From assembly GCF_000423125.1 (NCBI RefSeq), contig NZ_AUHJ01000024.1, forward strand, positions 1 through 35,948: a stretch of DNA of 35,948 nucleotides, read 5' to 3'. The stretch's first letter is position 1; the number at the start of each line of letters is the position of its first letter. The stretch is from Haliea salexigens DSM 19537. Lineage in GTDB: Bacteria; Pseudomonadota; Gammaproteobacteria; Pseudomonadales; Halieaceae. A model generated the notes under the pieces. The model made no database searches and was not told the origin of the DNA. It saw nothing but the letters and a program-made list of their open reading frames with translations. Both the position numbers and the translations under genes were made by a program. Shown here in pieces: positions 16,963 to 23,591 of the stretch.

Positions 16963-18282
16963 ATGTTCTACCGCCAACAACACAGGATGCTGGGATTGCT
17001 GCTGGTCCTGCTCAGCCTGCAGGCCGCCGCCCGCGATGACACCCTCTACTACGGCATCGGTGGCGGCGAGCCAATCTCCCGGCCGCCCAGCAACCGTGTC
17101 GAGACCCTGCGCCTCGGCGGTGATGTCGCCTGGAACACCGACCTCATCTGCGGCAACTTCGACATGAACGTGTCGGTGAGTGAACAGCTTGAAGGCATCC
17201 AGGGAAGCTTTCAGGATCTGATGGGCAATGTCATTCAGTCCGCGACCGCGGCAGTGGCGAGTCTGCCCGCACTGGTGATCCAGCGGGTCAATCCCGCGCT
17301 CTACGACCTGCTGCAAAACGGCGTGCTGCAGGCCTCTGAGGAGTTTCATATCGCCAAGACCTCTTGCGAGGAACTGGTCGGGGTCATGGATGAGGCTATC
17401 GGCAATGACCGCTGGGAGAGTGTCGCCAAAGGCGGTTGGTGGGGCACCCAGTCCAATAACGGCGGGGAGATCCTCGACACCAAGGCCCGGGCCGATACCG
17501 ACGGGGTGGATGCCGGCGTGGTCTGGGTCGCCGGTGCGCGTCGTGGGGGCCAGAATCAGCCCCCCATTGAGCCCACCGAGGATGCCGCCAAGGCTGGCTA
17601 TAACCTACTCCTCAATCGCGTCCCCAACGACACGACCAGCACGGTGAGCACCTGTGACGGTGCCCCCATCTGTGAGGAGTGGGCCTCGCCCCAGGCCTTT
17701 GCCGACTGGACAGTGCAGGTGCTGGGCGATAAGGCCATCCGCACCTGTGCCGGTTGTAGCAAGATCGAAGTGCAGGCGGGTATGGGCCTTAACCACTCGG
17801 TGGCCTGGCTGGCGGAACACATCGCCTTCGAGCTGGGCCTGCTGGTTTCCAGTCTCACGCCGCCGAGCGCTGATGAGCTGGCCGAGGTCTCCGGCGGCAT
17901 GAGCATGCAGCTGACCCGACCTGTGATCGAAGCCCTGCGGGAGGAGGACGAGAACCTGCAACCCCAGTTGATTGATCGCCTGGCCGGGGAGATGGCCCTG
18001 GCGCGCACCATGGAGCGCGCGCTCATGGCCCGCCGGGCATTGCTGGCCGGCATGGACGAACCCAATGTTGCCAACGTGGCAGTGGGCCGTGAAGCCATCG
18101 CCCTGGAAGTCGCAGAGCTCGAGCAGGAGGTCGATAACCTGCTCTACGAGATGGATGTGCGTCAGCGGGTGGCCACCAGCATGCCGGCGGCGCTGCTATC
18201 GCGGCAGCAACTGCGCAGTCAGGTGATGCAGGTGGAGCCGGTCCCGCAATCCGGCTTCCGGGACGGTGCAGTACAAGAATGA
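16963..18282 (+). CDS. ICE protein TIGR03755 (PFL_4711) family
   Basis: A 439-residue exported protein (signal peptide to about residue 23, LSLQAAA). The start at 16963 has TAGGAGA just upstream, overlapping the previous stop. The segment CGNFDMNVSVSEQLEGIQGS with later VNPALYDLLQNGVLQA resembles the layout of TraH, a mating-pair formation protein, though this match is by eye. The C-terminal part is helical, with a possible coiled coil (LEVAELEQEVDNLLYEMD). Conserved between the TraU-like and TraG genes in this ICE class. Confidence 0.82.
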   Translation: MFYRQQHRMLGLLLVLLSLQAAARDDTLYYGIGGGEPISRPPSNRVETLRLGGDVAWNTDLICGNFDMNVSVSEQLEGIQGSFQDLMGNVIQSATAAVASLPALVIQRVNPALYDLLQNGVLQASEEFHIAKTSCEELVGVMDEAIGNDRWESVAKGGWWGTQSNNGGEILDTKARADTDGVDAGVVWVAGARRGGQNQPPIEPTEDAAKAGYNLLLNRVPNDTTSTVSTCDGAPICEEWASPQAFADWTVQVLGDKAIRTCAGCSKIEVQAGMGLNHSVAWLAEHIAFELGLLVSSLTPPSADELAEVSGGMSMQLTRPVIEALREEDENLQPQLIDRLAGEMALARTMERALMARRALLAGMDEPNVANVAVGREAIALEVAELEQEVDNLLYEMDVRQRVATSMPAALLSRQQLRSQVMQVEPVPQSGFRDGAVQE

Positions 18283-18620
18283 GCCTGCGTTGGCTGACAG
18301 GCACGCTGCGCTGGTTACTGGTCCTGACCCTGGCCTTGTTCGTCGTCACACTCTTGCTCTGGTGGTCCGGCATGGATCCCCGGGTACCCGGCGAACAGGT
18401 CGGTGATATCCATACGGCACTCACTCCCTGGCGCGAGTGGTTGCAGCTATTGCGCATCATGCTGTGGATCGCCGCCTGGTATGGGTGGCAGGGCGCGTTG
18501 GCGCGCGCCCTCGGGGTCACGGCGGATCAGCGTCCGCAGTGGACGGCGATGCGCCCGGTCCTCATTGGTGGCCTGTTAGTGGTGGAAGTCCTGATCATCA
18601 TCAGCCGCGGCTTTGGATAG
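18279..18620 (+). CDS. Small ICE membrane protein of unknown function
   Basis: A 113-residue protein with ATGA overlap to the preceding gene. Three hydrophobic segments are visible: LLVLTLALFVVTLLLWWSG, LRIMLWIAAWYGWQGALA and VLIGGLLVVEVLIIISRG. A short protein of this kind is commonly found at this position, between TIGR03755 and traG, in PFGI-1-like elements. Function unknown; it may assist TraG insertion. Confidence 0.7.
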   Translation: MSLRWLTGTLRWLLVLTLALFVVTLLLWWSGMDPRVPGEQVGDIHTALTPWREWLQLLRIMLWIAAWYGWQGALARALGVTADQRPQWTAMRPVLIGGLLVVEVLIIISRGFG

Positions 18621-18645
18621 CGGGCAGGGGAGGGGAAACCACACA

Positions 18646-20301
18646 ATGGGTGTTGCCAGTTACTTCGAGTTCGTAACCACGCTGTTCAGCTGGATTCTCT
18701 ACGAGGGCATCTGGGCGGTGCTGGTGGATACCGGCATTGTGTTCATCCCGATCATTGTCATGGTGCTCGGCAACTGTCTGGACAGCCACAAGGGCGGTGA
18801 TGACGAGGGCAGTGCCGCCATCCAGTCCCTCAAAAAAATCGAGGCCGACTTCATAGCGATGCTGGGTGTGCTGATCTTTGCGGGCATCCCCCTGCTGGAG
18901 GTGCGCCTGGCGGACATGGAATACAACAAGCCGGCCCTGCGCTGTACCGAGGCGGCTGAGATCATTCCCGGCACCAACACCGGAACCACTTACGACACCA
19001 CACTGGCGGCAATGGGCGACCAGACCGGCTCCATCCCCCTGTGGTGGGCGATGATGCACTGGCTGAGTAAAGCCGTCACTGCGGCTTCTGTGGCCGCGAT
19101 CCCCTGCAGTTACGATGTCGCGACCATCGATTACCGGCTGGCCGAAGCCAATCTCGAAGATCCCGACCTGAACCGGGAGCTGGAGCAGTTCAAGCGCGAT
19201 TGCTGGCAGCCGTCGCTTGCCCGCCTGAGCCGGACCGGTATGGGCAGTATGACCGCGGAGGAAAAAGCCGAAGTGACCTGGCTGGGCTCGGCCTACCTGC
19301 AGGGTTCGGGCCTCTATGACCGCTATCACAGCGCTGTGCCCAATCCCCAGTGGAGTTTTGATCCAGCCCGGGACGCGGGCTTTGAGCAATACGCCAGCGC
19401 CGGGGGCTTCCCGGCCTGCAGTGATTGGTGGGCTAACAGTACTCTGGGCCTGCGCCGCCGGGTGCTCGACTACCTGCCGGCCGACCTGCGGGACGAGATG
19501 ATCTACAGCGCCGATAACCTGGTGGAGCGCACCTCGACCGTGTCGCTGAACACCAGCGAGCGAGAGGACGTGTTTTTGCGCAAATACCTGTCGGTTAAAC
19601 GCACCACGGATGCGGTCAGCTCCGACATGCCACTGGCGGTGACTTATGGGGATGGGGCCAAGCAGGTGCGCCAGGGCCGCTTTGCCGACTGGCGCAATAG
19701 CGACAGTGTTCTGCTACAAACAGCCGGCACCATGCTCAACCACGGTGCCTACCTGATCATGGGGGAAGCCGCCCGGGATGTGGGCGTGGCAGGCATGGCC
19801 TTTATCGGCTCTGCCCTGAAAGCCCCGGCCGCCATTGGTGAAGGCTACGCTATGCGCAATGGCATCAGCCTGTTTCAGCCCCTGGCCCTGATGATGATGG
19901 TGATTGCGCTGCCCTTTCTGCTGATCTTTGGGCGCTACTCGCTGCGCAGCCTGATCACGCTGAGCATAATCTACTTCGGCTTTCACTTTCTGACCTTCAT
20001 CTGGGCCGTGGCCTTCTGGACCGACAATAACCTAGTGCACCTGCTCACCAGCGCCGGTGGTCTGAGTGTCTTTGCCTCAGGCACCAGCGCCACGCAGTCA
20101 CTGATCCTGCTCTATATATCCAGGTTCTTGTACGTCGTGTTCCCCATCCTCTACCTCACAGCAGTGGGTTGGGTGGGGTACCACGCTGGAGCATCCGGCT
20201 TATTGGAAGGACATAGCCAGAAATCTGGGGCAATTGGATCTGCCGGCGGTCAAGCGGTTGGACAGGTAGCCACCAAGGCCGCAACAAAAGGAAAAGCTTG
20301 A
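18646..20301 (+). CDS. traG: TraG-like mating-pair stabilisation protein (TraG N-terminal domain)
   Basis: A 551-residue inner-membrane protein. ATG 18646, after a GGGGAGGGG tract, is preferred to a 5' extension that overlaps the previous gene. The N-terminus (ASYFEFVTTLFSWILYEGIW) is diagnostic of the TraG_N domain. More helices lie near residues 30-50 and 70-90 and in the last 150 residues (LALMMMVIALPFLLIFGRYS; FASGTSATQSLILLYISRF). The large central loop has several cysteines and probably faces the periplasm. In F-like systems TraG works in pilus assembly and mating-pair stabilisation. It is the last gene of the transfer operon and ends only three bases from a convergent small gene. Confidence 0.87.
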   Translation: MGVASYFEFVTTLFSWILYEGIWAVLVDTGIVFIPIIVMVLGNCLDSHKGGDDEGSAAIQSLKKIEADFIAMLGVLIFAGIPLLEVRLADMEYNKPALRCTEAAEIIPGTNTGTTYDTTLAAMGDQTGSIPLWWAMMHWLSKAVTAASVAAIPCSYDVATIDYRLAEANLEDPDLNRELEQFKRDCWQPSLARLSRTGMGSMTAEEKAEVTWLGSAYLQGSGLYDRYHSAVPNPQWSFDPARDAGFEQYASAGGFPACSDWWANSTLGLRRRVLDYLPADLRDEMIYSADNLVERTSTVSLNTSEREDVFLRKYLSVKRTTDAVSSDMPLAVTYGDGAKQVRQGRFADWRNSDSVLLQTAGTMLNHGAYLIMGEAARDVGVAGMAFIGSALKAPAAIGEGYAMRNGISLFQPLALMMMVIALPFLLIFGRYSLRSLITLSIIYFGFHFLTFIWAVAFWTDNNLVHLLTSAGGLSVFASGTSATQSLILLYISRFLYVVFPILYLTAVGWVGYHAGASGLLEGHSQKSGAIGSAGGQAVGQVATKAATKGKA

Positions 20302-20304
20302 TGA

Positions 20305-20535
20305 TTAGCTGTGCACGTCGTGAGTATCGTGGGGCTTGGAGAAAACCCTTAGACCATTGCGACCATCACCATGAGGTGAGTCCAAATACTCTTTTTGAAC
20401 TGGGCCCGTGCGGTGGTCATCTTCAGTATCGGGGATATCAACATGCCGCAGCACTTCAGTTGCCGCCGCACCAATACCATTCAGCGCTTTGCCGCCAGCG
20501 CGCGCGAGTCCGCAGAATAAGTCTTTTACCGTCAT
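20305..20535 (-). CDS. Small hypothetical protein convergent with traG
   Basis: A 76-residue leftward ORF. The start at 20535 is supported by GGAGGG (20548-20543) 7 bases upstream, a better ribosome site than many here; a longer in-frame start at 20709 lacks one. The protein begins MTVKDLFCGLARAGGKALNG, an amphipathic N-terminus. It has a polar, His/Asp-rich C-terminus with no known motif. It stops three bases from the traG stop. Translation is supported mainly by the ribosome site and the lack of any competing frame. Confidence 0.5.
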   Translation of the reverse strand: MTVKDLFCGLARAGGKALNGIGAAATEVLRHVDIPDTEDDHRTGPVQKEYLDSPHGDGRNGLRVFSKPHDTHDVHS

Positions 20536-20730
20536 CTCACCGCCCTCCGTGCCGGTGTGTCGTCTTTTCAAGCATAGCACGACACGCGCAGGGCAGGGCG
20601 ACGGTTTTAGGGTGTGCCCCGAGATTTCAATCCCGCAAAATAGTCCTGTCGGAAATGACGTTTCCAGCGGACCGCGCGCCATGGCAAACAGCGCGGTTTG
20701 TGACATCAAATGTAGCCAGGAGGCTGGTCT
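20536..20730. promoter_or_regulatory. Divergent control region with three inverted repeats
   Basis: This 195-bp gap between divergent small genes has several dyads. GTGTCGT (20557-20563) pairs with ACGACAC (20579-20585) and spans a TATGCT-like -10 for the leftward gene. GGAAA (20651-20655) pairs with TTTCC (20661-20665), operator-like. ACCGCGC (20671-20677) pairs with GCGCGGT (20691-20697), a 7-bp stem with a 13-nt loop. The AGGAGG ribosome site (20718-20723) serves the gene at 20731. The arrangement suggests a regulated start for the csrA-like/topB operon. Confidence 0.4.
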
Positions 20731-20943
20731 ATGCAGCGTACAACACTCATGCTTGAACTGGAGCCGCAGCAGGTCGCGGCACTGCTGGCCTTCACCCGGG
20801 AGATTTCACGCAGCGAAGTACAGAGTCTGCTCGGTGAGGCGGTTGACCCGGATGCCGTGATCAGTGCACTGGAAGAGTTCCACTGGCAACTGGCAGCTTC
20901 AGGGAACAGTGACGCCCTAGAAGTGGTGTCACGCTACGGATGA
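20731..20943 (+). CDS. Small hypothetical protein upstream of the csrA-like gene
   Basis: A 70-residue protein with AGGAGG 7 bases before the ATG. It is predicted to be all-helical and acidic (LEPQQVAALLAFTREISRSE, then AVDPDAVISALEEFHW). I do not recognise a family. The gene ends 14 bases before the CsrA-like start, so the two are cotranscribed. Legionella ICEs also carry small genes beside their csrA paralogue (the lvr cluster); whether this one is related cannot be told by eye. Confidence 0.6.
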   Translation: MQRTTLMLELEPQQVAALLAFTREISRSEVQSLLGEAVDPDAVISALEEFHWQLAASGNSDALEVVSRYG

Positions 20944-20957
20944 CAGGAGTGGCAGGG

Positions 20958-21143
20958 ATGCTGACACTGAGACGCAAGCCGGGCGAGGCTCTGTGCATTG
21001 GCGAGGATACGATAATCGTGATCGAGGCCCTCGAACACGGTGATGTCAGGATGCGTGTGAACAGCCCGCAAACGATTCGTGTGGAATACCCCAATACAGA
21101 CGATCGCCGATTGCCTGACGACAGGAAGCATCAACCGCGATGA
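20958..21143 (+). CDS. CsrA/RsmA-like RNA-binding regulator
   Basis: A 61-residue protein. ATG 20958 is chosen over the in-frame ATG at 20940 because AGGAG (20945-20949) is 8 bases upstream and the homology begins there. It follows the CsrA pattern: MLTLRRKPGEALCIGEDTI for strands 1-2, then VRMRVNSPQTIRVEY for strands 3-5. L4, R6, G9, E10, I14, G15, V30, R31, V34, N35, P37 and V42 are kept relative to E. coli CsrA. CsrA dimers bind GGA motifs in mRNA leaders and block or promote translation. The position of CsrA R44, a key RNA contact, is Tyr here, and the C-terminus is basic and divergent. It overlaps topB by 4 bases. Confidence 0.8.
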   Translation: MLTLRRKPGEALCIGEDTIIVIEALEHGDVRMRVNSPQTIRVEYPNTDDRRLPDDRKHQPR

Positions 21144-23263
21144 GAGTCTTCGTCGCAGAAAAGCCCTCCCTGGGCCACGCGATTGCGGCGGTGCTGCCGG
21201 GCCCCCAGCAGCGTCACAAGACACACATTGTCTCCGGTGACGGCAACGTCGTGGTCTGGTGTGCCGGCCACTTGCTGAGCCAGTGCATGCCGGAGGACTA
21301 TAACCCCGCTTACGAGAAGTGGGCGCTGGAACACCTGCCCATCGTGCCTGATCAATGGCGCCTGAAGCTTGCCCCTAAAGCCCGCGAACTCTACAACACC
21401 ATCAAGCGGTACGCCAAGCAGGCAACAGTGATTGTGCATGCGGGTGATCCTGACCGGGAAGGGCAGTGGCTGGTCGATGCTGTGCTACAGCACATCGGCA
21501 TCGGCAAAACGCCAGTACAGCGAGCACTGATCAGTGATCTCAATCCACCCGCAGTACGTCGCGCCCTCAGGAACCTCCATGACAATCAGGATTACCGGGG
21601 ACTGCGCGATGCGGCTATTGGACGCACCCGCGCCGACTGGCTCTATGGCCTGAACTTGACCCGGCTCTATACCTTGGCGGGGCGGCAGGCCGGTCTTTCC
21701 GGTGTGCTGAGCGTCGGCCGGGTGCAAACCCCGGTGTTGGGCCTGGTAGTGCGCCGTGATCGGGAGATCGCCAACTTTGAGGCGCATCCCTTCTTTACCG
21801 TACAGGCCACGGTCAGCGCCAAGGGCTGTGATTTCACCGCGCAATGGGTACCGGGCGAGCGGGCTGAGGCCTGTCTGGATCCTGAGGGCAGGGTGATCGA
21901 CAAGGCTTTCGCGGAAGCGGTGGCGAAGGCAATCAGTGGTCAGCCTGGCGAAGTGTCGGTCTTCGAATGCAGGCCCGCCAAGGTCAATGCACCGTTACCC
22001 TTCTCGTTGCCGGAACTGCAAAAAGCCGCAGCGAAGCTGCGTGGCCTGACGCCCCGCCGCACCCTCGATGTAGCGCAAGCCCTGTATGAGAAACACAAGC
22101 TGCTGACCTACCCACGTTCTGATTGCGCCTACCTGCCCCAAGAGCACCACGGGCAGGCCAGTGAGGTACGCGAAGCCATCGGCCAGTCGTTGGGGCGCGA
22201 CCATTACCTGGCGCCCCTGACGGATGCAGTGGACCTGACTCGCTATGGGCCGTGCTGGAATGATAAGAAGGTCACGGCGCACCACGCGATCATCCCCACC
22301 ACCAAAAGCCAGTCTGCCGCCAGCCTGTCCAGTGATGAACAATTCATCTACAGCCTGGTGGCTCACCGCTACCTGCTGCAGTTCCTGACACCGAGAGAGC
22401 TGGAGAAAACCCGCTTGGACATCGTGGTTGCTACCCCAGCTGGCAATGAGCTGCTCCGGGCCAAGCAAGAGTTGGAAACCACCGCCGGCTGGTACGCCTG
22501 GCGTCACGTGGTTCCGCCAAAGCCTGACTCGAAAAACCATGACCTAAAGGAACAGAGCGGGCCCCCACTGCCAACCCTCACCGCCGGCGATGCTGTAGCA
22601 GTGCTGGATGCAGCCGTGCAAGAAAAGACCACCACGCCACCGAAACCCTTTACCGAGGCCTCGTTGCTCGATGCGATGACCGGCGTAGCGCGGTTCGTGG
22701 AAGACCCCCTGATCCGCAAGGTGCTGAAAGACACCGATGGCCTCGGCACACCGGCTACCCAGGCGACCATCCTGGATACGCTGTTCAAGCGTGATTACCT
22801 CGAGAAGCACCGCAAGACCGTGACATCCACCGATCTCGGCAAAGCCCTGATCGATGCGCTGCCGGAGTTTGTGACCCTGCCGGATATGACAGCTCTCTGG
22901 GAACTCAACCTGAGCCAGATCGTCGAGGGCGATGAGACGCTTGACCATTTTATGTCCAGCATCCAGGGCCATGTGGAGCATCTGTTGGAAGAGGGTGCCG
23001 GTGGCCTGTCCATCCCCGCGGCTCTGAAACGCTCTACTAAACCAACACCGAAGACAAAACATGGCCGTAAGCCGCGTGCATCAAGCAAGGGTAAAGCAAA
23101 ACCAACAAGCTACCCCTGTACCGGTGATGGCTGCGCTGGGCAGCTCCGCCGGATCAAGGGCAAGCACGGATTCTTCTGGGGCTGTTCAAGCTATAAGGAT
23201 GGTTGTCGGGAGACACGCAAAGATAGTCGGGGAAAACCAGCCAGGGCCTCAGCTAAGGCATAG
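21140..23263 (+). CDS. topB: DNA topoisomerase III (type IA)
   Basis: A 707-residue enzyme that relaxes and decatenates DNA by single-strand passage. The TOPRIM domain opens with MRVFVAEKPSLGHAIAAVL and has HAGDPDREGQWL, which carries the metal-binding DxDxE-type acids. GLSVGRVQTPVL-like sequence (SVGRVQTPVLGLVVRRD) precedes the catalytic domain. The active-site tyrosine is residue 324 in KLLTYPRSDCAYLP. A basic linker and a C-terminal zinc ribbon end the protein, with cysteines at 660, 665, 682 and 689. ICEs of this class usually carry a topB, probably for resolving transfer or replication intermediates. It is cotranscribed with the csrA-like gene. Confidence 0.92.
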   Translation: MRVFVAEKPSLGHAIAAVLPGPQQRHKTHIVSGDGNVVVWCAGHLLSQCMPEDYNPAYEKWALEHLPIVPDQWRLKLAPKARELYNTIKRYAKQATVIVHAGDPDREGQWLVDAVLQHIGIGKTPVQRALISDLNPPAVRRALRNLHDNQDYRGLRDAAIGRTRADWLYGLNLTRLYTLAGRQAGLSGVLSVGRVQTPVLGLVVRRDREIANFEAHPFFTVQATVSAKGCDFTAQWVPGERAEACLDPEGRVIDKAFAEAVAKAISGQPGEVSVFECRPAKVNAPLPFSLPELQKAAAKLRGLTPRRTLDVAQALYEKHKLLTYPRSDCAYLPQEHHGQASEVREAIGQSLGRDHYLAPLTDAVDLTRYGPCWNDKKVTAHHAIIPTTKSQSAASLSSDEQFIYSLVAHRYLLQFLTPRELEKTRLDIVVATPAGNELLRAKQELETTAGWYAWRHVVPPKPDSKNHDLKEQSGPPLPTLTAGDAVAVLDAAVQEKTTTPPKPFTEASLLDAMTGVARFVEDPLIRKVLKDTDGLGTPATQATILDTLFKRDYLEKHRKTVTSTDLGKALIDALPEFVTLPDMTALWELNLSQIVEGDETLDHFMSSIQGHVEHLLEEGAGGLSIPAALKRSTKPTPKTKHGRKPRASSKGKAKPTSYPCTGDGCAGQLRRIKGKHGFFWGCSSYKDGCRETRKDSRGKPARASAKA

Positions 23264-23283
23264 CACCCTCGGAGGGCGATGCG

Positions 23284-23478
23284 TTGATCCAAAAGACCTC
23301 GAGTTACGAGAAGTGTGCCTGTCCGGCGACAGGGATCCGGGAAGACTCGAAGCTGGAGGAATACGACTGGGGTTGTCTCTACGTCTACACAGATGGGCGA
23401 TTGCCGGAATTCCTAACGATAGAACGACCCTCGGAGCGAGAGATCCGGGATCGCTGGGGGTACTACCTGACGCTATAA
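23284..23478 (+). CDS. Small hypothetical protein with TTG start
   Basis: A 64-residue ORF starting at TTG 23284, with GGAGGG (23271-23276) 7 bases upstream. The only nearby ATG (23279) opens a two-codon frame. The sequence is polar with aromatic clusters (EEYDWGCLYVYTDGRLPEF, then REIRDRWGYYL) and two cysteines near the N-terminus (KCACP). No family recognised. It follows topB by 20 bases and is convergent with res, and it marks the right end of the GC-rich ICE segment. Confidence 0.5.
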   Translation: MIQKTSSYEKCACPATGIREDSKLEEYDWGCLYVYTDGRLPEFLTIERPSEREIRDRWGYYLTL

Positions 23479-23591
23479 CGCTTGGACGTAAGACTTTGCG
23501 TGTAAAGCGACGCCGCGGAAAGCGCGAGCATCGCCAACTCTCCTTCCGGCCTGCCTTGCCCCGGCGTATTTTTCGCCTGACCAGCGTGAAA

